A DNA stretch of 37,936 nt from SXOA01 sp051004015 (GTDB taxonomy: Bacteria > Planctomycetota > Planctomycetia > Pirellulales > Pirellulaceae): positions 1-37,936 of the forward strand of contig JBPCKT010000001.1 in NCBI GenBank assembly GCA_051004015.1, given 5' to 3'. Each line of letters begins with the position of its first letter. Position 1 is the stretch's first letter. Position numbers and translations under genes: made by a program. Shown here piece by piece: positions 6,887-15,342 of this stretch. The notes below the pieces were generated by a model that had not been told where the DNA came from, did not search any database, and saw nothing but the letters and a program-made list of their open reading frames with translations.

Positions 6887-8563
6887 TTACGGCAGATCGA
6901 CCTTTGCCGTCGCCCGTCCAACGGCGGGGGCCCAAGCCTGGATTTCCAGTTGCTTGGGCTTCTCTTCGCCGAGCTTGAGCAGCCAGGTTCTCTCTGCTTT
7001 GCCGCCGGACCCTTCGAGCCGCGGGAGCTTCGACCGCTGGTGCCCTTGCAGCAGTTCGGCGCCTTTGGGGAGCGTGAGAGAGATTTGCAGCGGGTAGCAT
7101 TCGCCGTTCACCTGGCCCATTTCCGGCATCGTCGGTAGATAGCCGCGATTGATGGCGGTGGCGGAGATGCGAAAGACTCCATTGCCGAGCGCTTCCGCTT
7201 TGGCGTCAATCACGGCCAGCTTAGGCAGCCACTTGGGGAGAATGGTGGCGAACTGCAAATGCTTGTCTGCCAGACCATCGAGCTCCTTTGCTGGCGGATT
7301 CAGCGAGTAGAAAGGCTTGAAGCCTCCGACTTCGACTTTCTTGCCGGGAAAGCCCGGGTGTTCCACCAGCTTCCAGTCCACAAAGCCGTCGAGCTTTTCC
7401 TTGGCGAGCCAGCGGAGTAGGTTGATGTCGCTTTCCCCCCGTTTTTCGCCAGAGGGCTTCTTTGCCTCCCCTTCGGGCTTGGGCTCTTCGGTCTTGGGAA
7501 TCCACCAGCCGCGGGCGGCGAGGGACCAGCGGCCATAATGGAAGTAGCCCCACTGGCTGAACGAGCCGCTGGGGTCGGGGTAGCCAGGGGCATCGCTGCC
7601 TCCATGGATTTTGCGGTACTCGCCGGCGATATATTCCAGCAGTGCTGCGTCGCTGCCGAGGACTCGCGTGCGGATGCGAGACTTCTCCAGTTGCGGATCG
7701 GGCTTCCAGGGGTGAAACAAGTTGTCCTCGGGAGAGAAGCAGAACAGGACAGCGACGTTCGGCCGACCGAACAGAAAATCGGCGACCGCCCGGCATTCGG
7801 GCTCGCTGACGGCATTTGCCCCCGTTGCCGGCTGGAAAGGTTTGTAGCCGAAGGTGAAGTTGTGATTGAAGGCGACGCCGTCGCCGGCATCCTCGTTGAG
7901 TTTCTCGTCTCCATCGTTATCTTTGCCTTCAACAAGCAGTCGGTACTTTCCCTGTTCGTTCTTCTTGGCATCGACCTGGATGTGAACGCGCGGGTCATCG
8001 GGATGCGGGAAGTAATTCCCGGTTTCGTCTTCTATCCTCATCATGGTGATGATGCCGTCCCCGTTAAGGTCGTCGGGCGGATCCTCCCCAAAAGCAAAAT
8101 CCCGATCGTCATCCGTCATGCGGTCATTTCCCGCCCGTTGCCGCAGGGGTTTGGCGAAGCACTTCTCGCAGCCGTCCGGATCGGGGCGAGGAATCATGTA
8201 ATAGGTGTGTTCTTCAAGCAGTTTGCGGGTGGCTTCGTCGGTCTTTGCCTTCTCCGCGAGCTTGCGGGCCATTCGCAGGGCGATCTCGCCGCCCGCTAGA
8301 TGCGAGCCTTGCACATTGCCGACAATGGCGATCGCGGACTTTTCTTCCGTCTTGCCGGTTCCTATGGTCAACAACCAAATGTCCCGTCCGCCTACCGACT
8401 TGCCAAGCGAGGACATAGCGACGAAGTCCGATTCATCCAGCTCCTTCACTTGCGCCGTAAAGGCCTCGTGGTTGGCGTAGCCTTCGAGGGCCGGGTTTTG
8501 GCCGAACGCTGCGACGGCGAGGAAAAGACAGAAAAGGGGCGGGAGGAGCGGATGATGTGGCAT
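6887..8563 (-). CDS. Secreted M14-like carboxypeptidase-fold protein with eroded zinc site
   Basis: 558 residues. The start at 8563 gives a clean signal peptide (about 1-21, ending in AAFGQ); the open frame upstream adds non-protein-like sequence. The M14 fold is recognised by IAIVGNVQGSHLAGGEIALR (about 80-100), a PDPDG motif, FNHNFTFGY (cf. LNRNFPYGW) and SEPECRAVADFL (cf. SEPET). The zinc ligands look lost: the HxxE motif reads QGSH, and the HS before the PW strand reads FS (LFCFSPEDNLFHPW). The usual catalytic Glu segment is also unrecognisable. Two acidic Ca-type loops (DLNGDGIIT and DNDGDEKLNED) lie between the half-sites, and a beta-sandwich domain closes the protein. It may be a substrate-binding pseudo-peptidase. 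It is divergent from the lipase-like gene. Confidence 0.8.
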   Translation of the reverse strand: MPHHPLLPPLFCLFLAVAAFGQNPALEGYANHEAFTAQVKELDESDFVAMSSLGKSVGGRDIWLLTIGTGKTEEKSAIAIVGNVQGSHLAGGEIALRMARKLAEKAKTDEATRKLLEEHTYYMIPRPDPDGCEKCFAKPLRQRAGNDRMTDDDRDFAFGEDPPDDLNGDGIITMMRIEDETGNYFPHPDDPRVHIQVDAKKNEQGKYRLLVEGKDNDGDEKLNEDAGDGVAFNHNFTFGYKPFQPATGANAVSEPECRAVADFLFGRPNVAVLFCFSPEDNLFHPWKPDPQLEKSRIRTRVLGSDAALLEYIAGEYRKIHGGSDAPGYPDPSGSFSQWGYFHYGRWSLAARGWWIPKTEEPKPEGEAKKPSGEKRGESDINLLRWLAKEKLDGFVDWKLVEHPGFPGKKVEVGGFKPFYSLNPPAKELDGLADKHLQFATILPKWLPKLAVIDAKAEALGNGVFRISATAINRGYLPTMPEMGQVNGECYPLQISLTLPKGAELLQGHQRSKLPRLEGSGGKAERTWLLKLGEEKPKQLEIQAWAPAVGRATAKVDLP

Positions 8564-8673
8564 GGTGTCTATCTTAATTGGGCGGCAGATAAATCCTATT
8601 CTATTGCCCCGTTTGCCCTCGCCGGTAGATAATGTCCTTGATCGCTGGACTGTCTCGGGACGAGACACCGAAT

Positions 8674-9711
8674 ATGCCCTTCAAATCCATACTTCGCATC
8701 GCTGGATATGCCCTTCATTTGCTGGCGCTTTTCCTGCTTGTGCTGCCCGCAGCCGCCCAGCAACAGGAACCAGCCAAGGAAGACTCAGGGGACCAAAATG
8801 TCAACTTCCCCACCTCTACTCTCGGCGGCACGCAGTTCTGGAGTGATGAGCTGATTTTCCACCGCTGGAGGATCCAGCTCAGCGTGTTCAGCGGGCACTA
8901 TCGCCTGCTGGATGAGAACGACTATCGCCACGCCTGGGGGACGTTCGAGCAATGCAAGGCTAAGCTGGACGCCATCCGCCGCGAGAAGGAATTGCCGCCG
9001 ATGAAAGGGACGGCGGTGGTGACCATGCACGGGTTAATTCGCTCGCGGGAAGTGATGGAGGGAATCGGCGAGTTCCTGGAGCAGGAAGGGGACATGACCT
9101 GGATCAACGTCTCCTATGCCAGCACGCGGCGAAGCATCGACGACCATGCGGCCTCGCTGGCCAAAATCATCGACAACCTGGAAGGCATCGACGAAATCCA
9201 TTTCGTCTGCCACAGCTTGGGAAACCTCGTTGTCCGCCGCTACTTAGGGGAAGCCGCCCAGCCTCAGCCGAAGTGGAAAGTGGATAGCCGCATCAAGCGC
9301 TTCGTGATGCTTGGTCCGCCCAACAACGGGGCTCGCTTCGCCGAAATCTTCAAGGACAACAAACTGTTCGGGATGCTGATGGGACCGAGCGGCAAGCAGA
9401 TCGCCACCTGGTCCGAGGTGGAGAAGCGACTGGGGACCGGCAAAGTCGAGTTCGGAATCATCGCCGGCAGCATGAACGGATCGATCCTGAGCAATCCCCT
9501 GGTCCGAGGCGACGGTGACCTGATTGTCGGCGTGGAAGAGACGAAGCTGGCTGGAGCGTGCGATTTTTTGAGTGTTCCGCACAACCACGGACAGCTCATG
9601 CATGAGAAGGAGGTCCATAAGAAGACCTTGAATTTCCTCCAGCACGGCTGCTTCATTTCGGCCGAGAAACGACAGCCGATCAAGGCAGTGGAAGCTCGCG
9701 GGGCCAAATGA
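8674..9711 (+). CDS. Secreted alpha/beta hydrolase (lipase/esterase-like)
   Basis: 345 residues from ATG 8674, chosen because it places a signal peptide (hydrophobic about 5-28, ending in PAAAQ) at the N-terminus. An in-frame ATG at 8632 is possible. The hydrolase core shows VVTMHGL (oxyanion strand), the nucleophile elbow CHSLGN (Ser in place of the usual GHSxG surroundings, with Cys first), an Asp candidate in GDGDLIVGV and a His candidate in PHNHGQLMH. The LGPPNNGARFAE stretch matches PGAP1/lipase-class proteins. It probably hydrolyses an ester or lipid outside the cytoplasm; the substrate is unknown. Its last four bases overlap ruvX (ATGA), so the two are translationally coupled although unrelated in function. 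Confidence 0.85.
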   Translation: MPFKSILRIAGYALHLLALFLLVLPAAAQQQEPAKEDSGDQNVNFPTSTLGGTQFWSDELIFHRWRIQLSVFSGHYRLLDENDYRHAWGTFEQCKAKLDAIRREKELPPMKGTAVVTMHGLIRSREVMEGIGEFLEQEGDMTWINVSYASTRRSIDDHAASLAKIIDNLEGIDEIHFVCHSLGNLVVRRYLGEAAQPQPKWKVDSRIKRFVMLGPPNNGARFAEIFKDNKLFGMLMGPSGKQIATWSEVEKRLGTGKVEFGIIAGSMNGSILSNPLVRGDGDLIVGVEETKLAGACDFLSVPHNHGQLMHEKEVHKKTLNFLQHGCFISAEKRQPIKAVEARGAK

Positions 9712-10178
9712 GCGACATTCTTCCCCGCAGCGGACGGCTGGCCGGGATCGATTACGGCACGGTGCGTATCGGCATTGCGATCACCGACCCGGCGCAGTCG
9801 CTTGCCAGCCCCCTGGAGATCCTCGCCCGCGGAGACCTGGCCCAGGACGAACGGTATTTCCGCCGCCTGGCCGAACAGGAGCGGCTGGTCGGTTTCGTCG
9901 TGGGTTTGCCGGTGCATACCAGCGGCGACGAGAGCCAGAAATCGTTCGAGGCTCGTCAATTTTCCAAGTGGCTGGGGGGGGTTACCAAGCTGCCAGTCGT
10001 CTTGTTTGACGAGCGCTACACGACGGCCCACGCTGAAGCGCTGCTGCAGGATGCCGGCCTGACGAGCAAGCGCCGTAAGGCTCGGCGCGACATGCTGGCG
10101 GCGCAGATTCTGCTGGCGGCGTATTTGGAGAGCGGAAGGAATGCGGAGCCGCCGGGTGGGTTGGAAGATAGAAAGTAG
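9708..10178 (+). CDS. ruvX: RuvX/YqgF family RNase H-fold nuclease (putative Holliday junction resolvase)
   Basis: 156 residues, cytoplasmic. The RNase H-like fold is seen from GIDYGTVRIGIAITD (catalytic Asp about 15), VVGLPVHTSGDES, the acidic FDERYTT (Asp/Glu about 104-105) and the C-terminal KARRDMLAAQILLAAYL with the third acidic residue. The length is typical (130-160). The family is universally conserved in bacteria and has been linked to resolution of DNA junctions and to 16S rRNA maturation (YqgF). Its start overlaps the stop of the upstream hydrolase by 4 bases, so it probably depends on that transcript. No internal signs of damage. Confidence 0.93.
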   Translation: MSDILPRSGRLAGIDYGTVRIGIAITDPAQSLASPLEILARGDLAQDERYFRRLAEQERLVGFVVGLPVHTSGDESQKSFEARQFSKWLGGVTKLPVVLFDERYTTAHAEALLQDAGLTSKRRKARRDMLAAQILLAAYLESGRNAEPPGGLEDRK

Positions 10179-10212
10179 CGGCGTTGTCTTATGCGCTGGT
10201 AGAATGGCCCGC

Positions 10213-10692
10213 ATGACCGTCACTCCAAAACGCCGTTGGTTTCAGTTCAGCCTCCGAACCGCTCTGGTTCTTACCGCGATGGTGGCGTGCTTCCTTGGTG
10301 GTTGGAAAACACGAGATATCGCCGCATACGTTCCTCCTGAGCCATTCTTCATTGACGGCATTGTCCTCGGCGCGAAAGAAGATATGTATGAACTGAGTGT
10401 TGGTTCCGATGATGCTGTCGCAGTCGGCACGGTGTTCGTCGTTTCTCGCAAGGGATCGAAATTAGGGGAGCTTGTTGTCTTTGATACGAGTCCGGACAGC
10501 TGTGTCGGCATGCTCAAAGAATCAAAGCCATACTGGACGGCACGCTATTTTTGGCAGGCGGCGCCAGCTGTCCTTCAATCAGGAGATGCTGCCAGGGCGA
10601 ACATTTCGCAGGAACAGGTTGACCAGATGCAGAGCTACCGGAAGCAAAAATTCCACGCGCGAATTAATGAAGCAATGGGAATGGGTTCTTGA
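10213..10692 (+). CDS. Single-pass membrane protein with extracytoplasmic beta domain
   Basis: 159 residues from ATG 10213 (ATG 10204 also possible). The RRWFQFSLRTALVLTAMVACFLGGW start, with basic residues then one membrane helix (about 10-33), is a recurring planctomycete opening. The outer part contains GIVLGAKEDMYELSVGSDDAVAVGTVFVVSRKGSKLGELVV. This looks like a small beta-barrel of the type in the C-terminal domain of FlgT-like proteins, which is a weak resemblance only. Function unknown. Three bases separate it from the next small membrane protein, which opens with a similar motif, so they are probably a co-expressed pair. Confidence 0.7.
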   Translation: MTVTPKRRWFQFSLRTALVLTAMVACFLGGWKTRDIAAYVPPEPFFIDGIVLGAKEDMYELSVGSDDAVAVGTVFVVSRKGSKLGELVVFDTSPDSCVGMLKESKPYWTARYFWQAAPAVLQSGDAARANISQEQVDQMQSYRKQKFHARINEAMGMGS

Positions 10693-10695
10693 CCC

Positions 10696-10956
10696 ATGAA
10701 ATTCTCCATCCGAGACCTGTTCCTCGTGACAGCTATCGTGGCGCTGGCCGTGGGGTGGTTGGTGGACCGTCGCAATCTTAAAGAAGAAGCTCATGGGATG
10801 GCGGAACATGCCGCAAAGATGAGGTACGAGGCTCGGCTGGCTCAAGAAGAGGCCGAGGATTTGCGAAATGCACTGGCCAGAATTGGCGTATTTCCCACGT
10901 CCCCCAAGAAACAGGATCTTCGTCCACTGTTACCCGGAGAGGATCCGTTCAAGTAG
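10696..10956 (+). CDS. Small membrane-anchored protein
   Basis: 86 residues. The KFSIRDLFLVTAIVALAVGWLVDRR opening gives one membrane helix (about 7-24) after a short basic N-terminus, a form very common in planctomycete genomes. The rest (about 28-65) is a charged, alanine-rich coiled coil, ending in a proline-rich tail. It follows the previous membrane protein after 3 bases. No enzymatic motif is present; a structural or scaffolding role is only a guess. Confidence 0.72.
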   Translation: MKFSIRDLFLVTAIVALAVGWLVDRRNLKEEAHGMAEHAAKMRYEARLAQEEAEDLRNALARIGVFPTSPKKQDLRPLLPGEDPFK

Positions 10957-10993
10957 ACAAACAAGCCATCGTTCGTAAGGTGAGCCTTGACCC

Positions 10994-11030
10994 GGTGTGT
11001 CAGCGGCTCGAAGACTCGCCTCGACACACC
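10994..11030. terminator. Hairpin between convergent genes, adjoining the asnB stop codon
   Basis: GGTGTGTC (10994-11001) and GACACACC (11023-11030) form a perfect 8-bp stem with a 21-base loop, ending 3 bases before the asnB stop codon. It could stop transcripts from both sides. There is no T-tract, and the sequence may instead be one of the dispersed hairpin repeats described elsewhere in the window. Confidence 0.4.
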
Positions 11031-11033
11031 CTA

Positions 11034-12953
11034 CTATTTCTCCGCCCCCCACTCCCGCAGCCACATCTCCAGCATGACGAGCGCCCAGAGCCGGGCGCTG
11101 TGGTCAAATTGCATTTTCTCATGTTGGTCCACGAGACTCTTTACTGCGTCCTCCCGAAAGAACCGGCGGCTCTTGGTGTCTGCGGACAGCAGAAGGTCGT
11201 GTGTCAGTGGCTTGAGTTCGTTGCGGAACCAGTGATCGAGCGGCACGCCGAAGCCCATCTTCTTGCGGGTCCAGATTTCCTTGGGGAGCAAATCGCCGAA
11301 GGCGGCGCGGAGGATGCGTTTCCCTTTGCCGCCGCGATATTTGAGCCGTCGCGGCAGTGACGCGGCAAATTCAACGACGCGGTAATCGAGAAACGGGGCA
11401 CGGCATTCGAGCGAGTGGGCCATGGAGGCGATGTCCACTTTGGTCATCAAATCACAGGGGAGATAAGTGACAAGGTCCGTCAGCGAAGCGGTCGTCACGG
11501 CATCGCGACCCGTAATCTTTTTCCAAGCGGAATTGAGGAATGCGAACGGGTCGGAATCCGGCAACTCGGCGAGGAACTCGTCGCTGTATATCGCGGCCCG
11601 CCGCGATTCATTGAAGATGGAAATCCAATCGAGATATCTCCGCGCCGGCGAAAGTGAGAGGGCCTCGCTGAACCGCTTGAACTGCCGCAGCCGCGACTTC
11701 TGTCGTGACGAGGCGGGCAGACTTTGCCAGAACCGAGCGGCCAGGAGCGAGCGGAGCGGGCCGAGGTAGTCGAACATCCCGGCCAGCGCCACTGCCCGAT
11801 ATCGCGGATAGCCGGCGAACAGTTCGTCGCCGCCGTCGCCGCTAAGCGAGACGGTGACGTGCTCGCGGGTCATCTGCGAGACATACCAGGTGGGGATTGC
11901 GGAGCTGTCCGCGAATGGCTCGTCGTAGTGATGGGCGAGTTTCGGCAGGATCGCGACGGCGTCGGGCGTGACCTGCAATTCGTGGTGCTCGGACTTCAGA
12001 TGCTCGGCCACCTGGCGGGCATACTTCGTCTCGTCGTACTCCTTCACCGGGAAGCCGATGCTGAAGGTTTTTACCGGCTGCTCGGAGTTCTTTTGCATCA
12101 GGGCGACGATGAGTGACGAATCGACGCCGCCGGAAAGAAACGCCCCCAAGGGTACGTCACTCCCCATCCGCATCGTGACGGCTGATTCCAGCAGTTCCCG
12201 CAGACGCTCGGCGGCGTCCTTCTCGCTGATGTCAAGCTCGTGCGAAAAGTCCGGCCGCCAGTAGGGCTTCAATTCCAGCTTGCCATCCTGCCACTGGGCG
12301 TAGTGCCCCGGCGGGAGCTTGCGATAGCCCTTGAGGATGCAGTTGGGATGCGGGACGTACTGATAGGTCAGGTACTCATCGACAGCGGCGGGATCCACTT
12401 CCCGCGGCAGGCCAGGCAGGGTGAGCAGGCTCTTGAGCTCGCTGGCAAAGAGGAGCCGGCCGGGCTCGTGGCGATAGACGAGCGGTTTTTTGCCGAGCCG
12501 GTCGCGGCCGAGAACGAGGCGACGATTCCTGGCGTCCCAGAGAGCAACAGCGAACATGCCGTTGAGATGCGTGAAGCACTCCGGCCCCTCCTCCTCAAAG
12601 AGGTGAACGATGCACTCGCTATCGCTCTCGGTTCTGAACTTGTGCCCCGCCCCTTCCAGCCGCCGCCGCAGATCGCGGTAGTTGTAAATCTCGCCGTTGA
12701 AGACCATCCAGACGGACTCGTCCTCATTACTCATCGGCTGGTGGCCGCCCGCCAGGTCTATGATGGAGAGCCGCCGAAAGCCGAGGGCGACGCCCGGCTG
12801 GGCCTCATACGGCGGGCGAAGGCGGTACTGCGTGAGGTAGGTCCCCTCGTCGTCCGGGCCGCGATGCCGCAGGGCGTCGGTCATCCGCACAAGCTGCGGC
12901 TCTTCCAGCCCCAGCCGCGGATCAATCCAAACAGCTCCAGTGATGCCGCACAT
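11034..12953 (-). CDS. asnB: Asparagine synthase (glutamine-hydrolysing)
   Basis: 639 residues, cytoplasmic. The N-terminal class II glutaminase domain starts with the nucleophile Cys 2 (MCGITGAVW) and carries RHRGPDDEG, GFRRLSIIDL and MVFNGEIYNYRDLR. The C-terminal synthetase domain has the PP-loop LSGGVDSS (about 270), FSIGF, the second ATP/aspartate site LSGDGGDELFAGYPRYR and LECRAPFLDYRVVEFA near the end. Together they transfer glutamine ammonia to an activated carboxylate, normally aspartate. Homologues also amidate other acids in cell-surface polysaccharide loci; no such locus is seen here. The length fits the 600-640 residue class. The stop is doubled (TAG TAG). The divergent neighbour is the DUF1549/DUF1553 gene. 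Confidence 0.93.
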   Translation of the reverse strand: MCGITGAVWIDPRLGLEEPQLVRMTDALRHRGPDDEGTYLTQYRLRPPYEAQPGVALGFRRLSIIDLAGGHQPMSNEDESVWMVFNGEIYNYRDLRRRLEGAGHKFRTESDSECIVHLFEEEGPECFTHLNGMFAVALWDARNRRLVLGRDRLGKKPLVYRHEPGRLLFASELKSLLTLPGLPREVDPAAVDEYLTYQYVPHPNCILKGYRKLPPGHYAQWQDGKLELKPYWRPDFSHELDISEKDAAERLRELLESAVTMRMGSDVPLGAFLSGGVDSSLIVALMQKNSEQPVKTFSIGFPVKEYDETKYARQVAEHLKSEHHELQVTPDAVAILPKLAHHYDEPFADSSAIPTWYVSQMTREHVTVSLSGDGGDELFAGYPRYRAVALAGMFDYLGPLRSLLAARFWQSLPASSRQKSRLRQFKRFSEALSLSPARRYLDWISIFNESRRAAIYSDEFLAELPDSDPFAFLNSAWKKITGRDAVTTASLTDLVTYLPCDLMTKVDIASMAHSLECRAPFLDYRVVEFAASLPRRLKYRGGKGKRILRAAFGDLLPKEIWTRKKMGFGVPLDHWFRNELKPLTHDLLLSADTKSRRFFREDAVKSLVDQHEKMQFDHSARLWALVMLEMWLREWGAEK

Positions 12954-13014
12954 GATGGGAGGTGGTGTTTGCCGCGGGAAAACGGGGTAAGGGCAGCGTC
13001 ATAGTACAGGCACA

Positions 13015-13075
13015 GTGGGGTAGGCTTCCAGCCTGCCCGACAAAACCCGGTGGAAAGGCTGGCAGCCCACCCCAC
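13015..13075. repeat. Dispersed hairpin repeat, imperfect copy ('GGTAGGCTTCCAGCC' family)
   Basis: The left arm 13015-13038 begins GTGGGGTAGGCTTCCAGCC and the right arm 13057-13075 is its near-complement (17 of 19). The left arm is identical over 24 bases to the arm of the perfect copy at 18724-18810. It lies between the divergent asnB and DUF1549/DUF1553 genes, in the position of their promoters. Confidence 0.85.
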
Positions 13076-13118
13076 CGCTGCAATACAATGAATCCATCTT
13101 CTTCGCGGAGGTTCTTCC

Positions 13119-14705
13119 ATGAAGTCCATCGTCCTGAATCGGCAACTATTGCCCGCCGCAGCGCTACTGCTTGCTACGTGCGTCGCGCCCTTGTTGTTGA
13201 CTGCCGAGGATCAAGATCCCGCTGTCGCCCGCCGGGCCGCGATGATCCGCAAGATTGACGAGCGGATCAATGAGCGTTTGGTACTCGCGAAGCTGCAGCC
13301 CGCGGAACTCTCGGATGATGGTGAATTCCTCCGGCGTGTTTATCTGGACCTGACGGGAGTGGTGCCACGGGTTTCGGAGGTTCGCGAGTTTCTGGCGGAC
13401 AAACGGGCGGACAAGCGCTCCCGGCTGATTGACAAGCTGCTCGACTCTCCCGCGCACGCGACGCATCTGGCGAACACCTGGCGGAACATCATGCTGCCGG
13501 GCGGGCTGAATATCGAGCAGATTCAAAACGTCGTCGGCGTGCAGAACTGGCTGCGGGCGCGGTTCGTGGACAACCTGCGGTATGACAACATGGTGAGCGA
13601 GTTGCTCGTCGCCACGGATGGGGACGATGTCGGCCCGGCACTGTATTACACATCGCTGGATCTTGCCCCAGAAAAGCTGGCCGGCAGCACGGCCCGCATT
13701 TTCCTGGGACTGCAGATTGAATGTGCCGAGTGCCACGATCATCCGCACGATAAATGGAAGCAGACCGACTTCTGGGGCTATGCCGCCTTCTTTGCTCAGC
13801 TTCAGCGACCGGATGCCGCCAACCCCGGCGCACGAGCCCGACTGGTGGACTTGAATACCGGGGAAGTGAAGTTGCCGAACTCGGAAACGGTGGTTGGCAC
13901 GAAGTATCCCGGCGGCGCGATCCCGGATTCCAAGGAAGCCGGCAGCCGGCGGGTGCAACTGGCGATCTGGATGGCGTCTCGCGACAACCCCTATCTGCCG
14001 CGGGCCGGCGCGAACCGCGTCTGGGCTCATCTCTTCGGCCGCGGCCTCGTCGAGCCAGTGGATGACATGGGCCCGCACAACAAGCCGAGCCACCCCGAGT
14101 TGTTCGAGGAACTGACGGCTTACTTCGTGGAGACCGGCTTTGACCTGCGGGAACTCATTCGCACGCTGGCCAATACGCAGGCCTACCAGCGGACCAGCGC
14201 CTGGACCGCCGAAAAAGCGGCTCCGCCGGAACTGTATGCACACGCCGCGGTGAAGACGCTCACGGCGGAGCAGCTTTACGATTCGCTCAACCGCGTCCTC
14301 TCGCGCAAGCCGCAGGCGATGTTCCCCGGCCAGGTCGCCGGCAGCCCGCTGCTCGACCCGCAGCGGCAGGCGTTCATTGGCAAGATGCAATCGGCCGCCC
14401 GTTCGCCGCTGGACTATCAGGCGGGAATTCTCCAGGCTCTGACCCAGATGAACGGCACCGACATTGCCGAGGCCACGGACCCGCAGCGAAGCCCGCTCGT
14501 GGGCGCTCTGGAGGCTCCCATTTTCGCAGACGCGGACCGGATTAAAGCCGTCGTCATGGCGACGCTGTCGCGCCAGCCCAACGAGGAAGAGATGTCCCTG
14601 TTCACCGCCCATCTGGGAAAATACTCCCCGAGCGAGAAGCAGAAGGGACTCTCCGACATCCTCTGGGTGCTTCTCAACACGGCGGAATTTTCGCTGAATC
14701 ATTGA
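13119..14705 (+). CDS. Secreted DUF1549/DUF1553 family protein
   Basis: 528 residues with a GGAGG ribosome site just before ATG 13119 and a signal peptide (about 1-29, ending in LLTAE). The DUF1549 part (about 42-240) shows FLRRVYLDLTGVVPRVSEVREFL, and the CAECHDHPHDKW motif (about 206) looks like a haem- or metal-binding CxxCH. The DUF1553 part follows with NPYLPRAGANRVWAHLFGRGLVEPVDDMGPHNKPSHPELFEEL and RTLANTQAYQRTS. This architecture is strongly amplified in planctomycetes and usually stands next to a DUF1501 gene. Here the next gene is DUF1579-like instead. The biochemical role is not known. It ends about 38 bases before the next gene. Confidence 0.92.
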   Translation: MKSIVLNRQLLPAAALLLATCVAPLLLTAEDQDPAVARRAAMIRKIDERINERLVLAKLQPAELSDDGEFLRRVYLDLTGVVPRVSEVREFLADKRADKRSRLIDKLLDSPAHATHLANTWRNIMLPGGLNIEQIQNVVGVQNWLRARFVDNLRYDNMVSELLVATDGDDVGPALYYTSLDLAPEKLAGSTARIFLGLQIECAECHDHPHDKWKQTDFWGYAAFFAQLQRPDAANPGARARLVDLNTGEVKLPNSETVVGTKYPGGAIPDSKEAGSRRVQLAIWMASRDNPYLPRAGANRVWAHLFGRGLVEPVDDMGPHNKPSHPELFEELTAYFVETGFDLRELIRTLANTQAYQRTSAWTAEKAAPPELYAHAAVKTLTAEQLYDSLNRVLSRKPQAMFPGQVAGSPLLDPQRQAFIGKMQSAARSPLDYQAGILQALTQMNGTDIAEATDPQRSPLVGALEAPIFADADRIKAVVMATLSRQPNEEEMSLFTAHLGKYSPSEKQKGLSDILWVLLNTAEFSLNH

Positions 14706-14744
14706 GTGCTGTAGATCGTTTCCACAGAAACAGAGAGTTACACC

Positions 14745-15281
14745 ATGAAGTCCAAATTCGCCACCCTCACTTCCCTCATCATTCTCGGCTGTGCTCCTTT
14801 GGCCCAGGCCGACGATGGTCCTAAAGCCACCGTGAAACCGGCCAACACTCCGGCCGCCCGCATCCTCGGGCAGATGGCGGGCAGTTGGGATGAAGAGGTG
14901 GAAATGGCGGATGGCCGCAAGGTCCGCGGTATCACAACCGCCCGGTTTGTGATGGACGGCAACTGGCTGGAAAGCGAATCCGATATCCCCATCGACGACA
15001 AGAACCGCGTGCTGCACCTGTCGCTCTGGGGCTGGGATGAAAAGGCGAGTGCATTCAAAGGCTGGATGTTCAGCCCCACCGGTGAGCCGCTGCAATCCAC
15101 AGGCACCTACGACGAAAAACTGAAGAACTTCACCAGCACGGGCAAGACTGCCAACGGCGCGACAGTCGACGTCGTCACCAATTTCGTTTCCGCCGACCGC
15201 CAGGAATGGACCGTGAAGATCACGGACAAGGAAGGGAAGGAAATCAAGTTCAAGGGCGTGAACACGCGGAAGAAGGAATAG
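14745..15281 (+). CDS. Secreted DUF1579-like protein
   Basis: 178 residues. A signal peptide (about 1-22, ending in AQADD) is followed by a lipocalin-like beta-barrel sequence. LGQMAGSWDEEVEMADGRKVRG is the usual DUF1579 opening, then ARFVMDGNWLESES, LSLWGWDEKASAFKGWMF and a repeated strand pattern to the end. The family has no established activity; the barrel suggests binding of a small ligand. It follows the DUF1549/DUF1553 gene after 39 bases on the same strand, so the two may share a transcript. A palindromic repeat begins 8 bases after its stop. Confidence 0.8.
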   Translation: MKSKFATLTSLIILGCAPLAQADDGPKATVKPANTPAARILGQMAGSWDEEVEMADGRKVRGITTARFVMDGNWLESESDIPIDDKNRVLHLSLWGWDEKASAFKGWMFSPTGEPLQSTGTYDEKLKNFTSTGKTANGATVDVVTNFVSADRQEWTVKITDKEGKEIKFKGVNTRKKE

Positions 15282-15288
15282 CTGCAAT

Positions 15289-15342
15289 GTAGTCCGCTCA
15301 CTCCGTGAGCGGACATTCCGGCACACGGAGTGTGCGGGCTAC
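15289..15342. repeat. Nested palindromic repeat overlapping the msrA stop codon
   Basis: Two stem-loops stand side by side. GTCCGCTCA/TGAGCGGAC has a 9-bp stem and 5-base loop at 15292-15314; GCACAC/GTGTGC has a 6-bp stem and 3-base loop at 15321-15335. The whole 54-base block is also an imperfect palindrome (it starts GTAG and ends CTAC), so it can form a cruciform. Its right end contains the msrA stop codon. It may act as a bidirectional terminator between the convergent DUF1579-like gene and msrA. Confidence 0.8.

Noticed and set aside
13164..15326. A 720-codon open frame on the minus strand across the DUF1549/DUF1553 and DUF1579-like genes
   Set aside because: It is antisense to two clear secreted proteins with signal peptides and family motifs. 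Long antisense frames are expected in GC-rich coding DNA.
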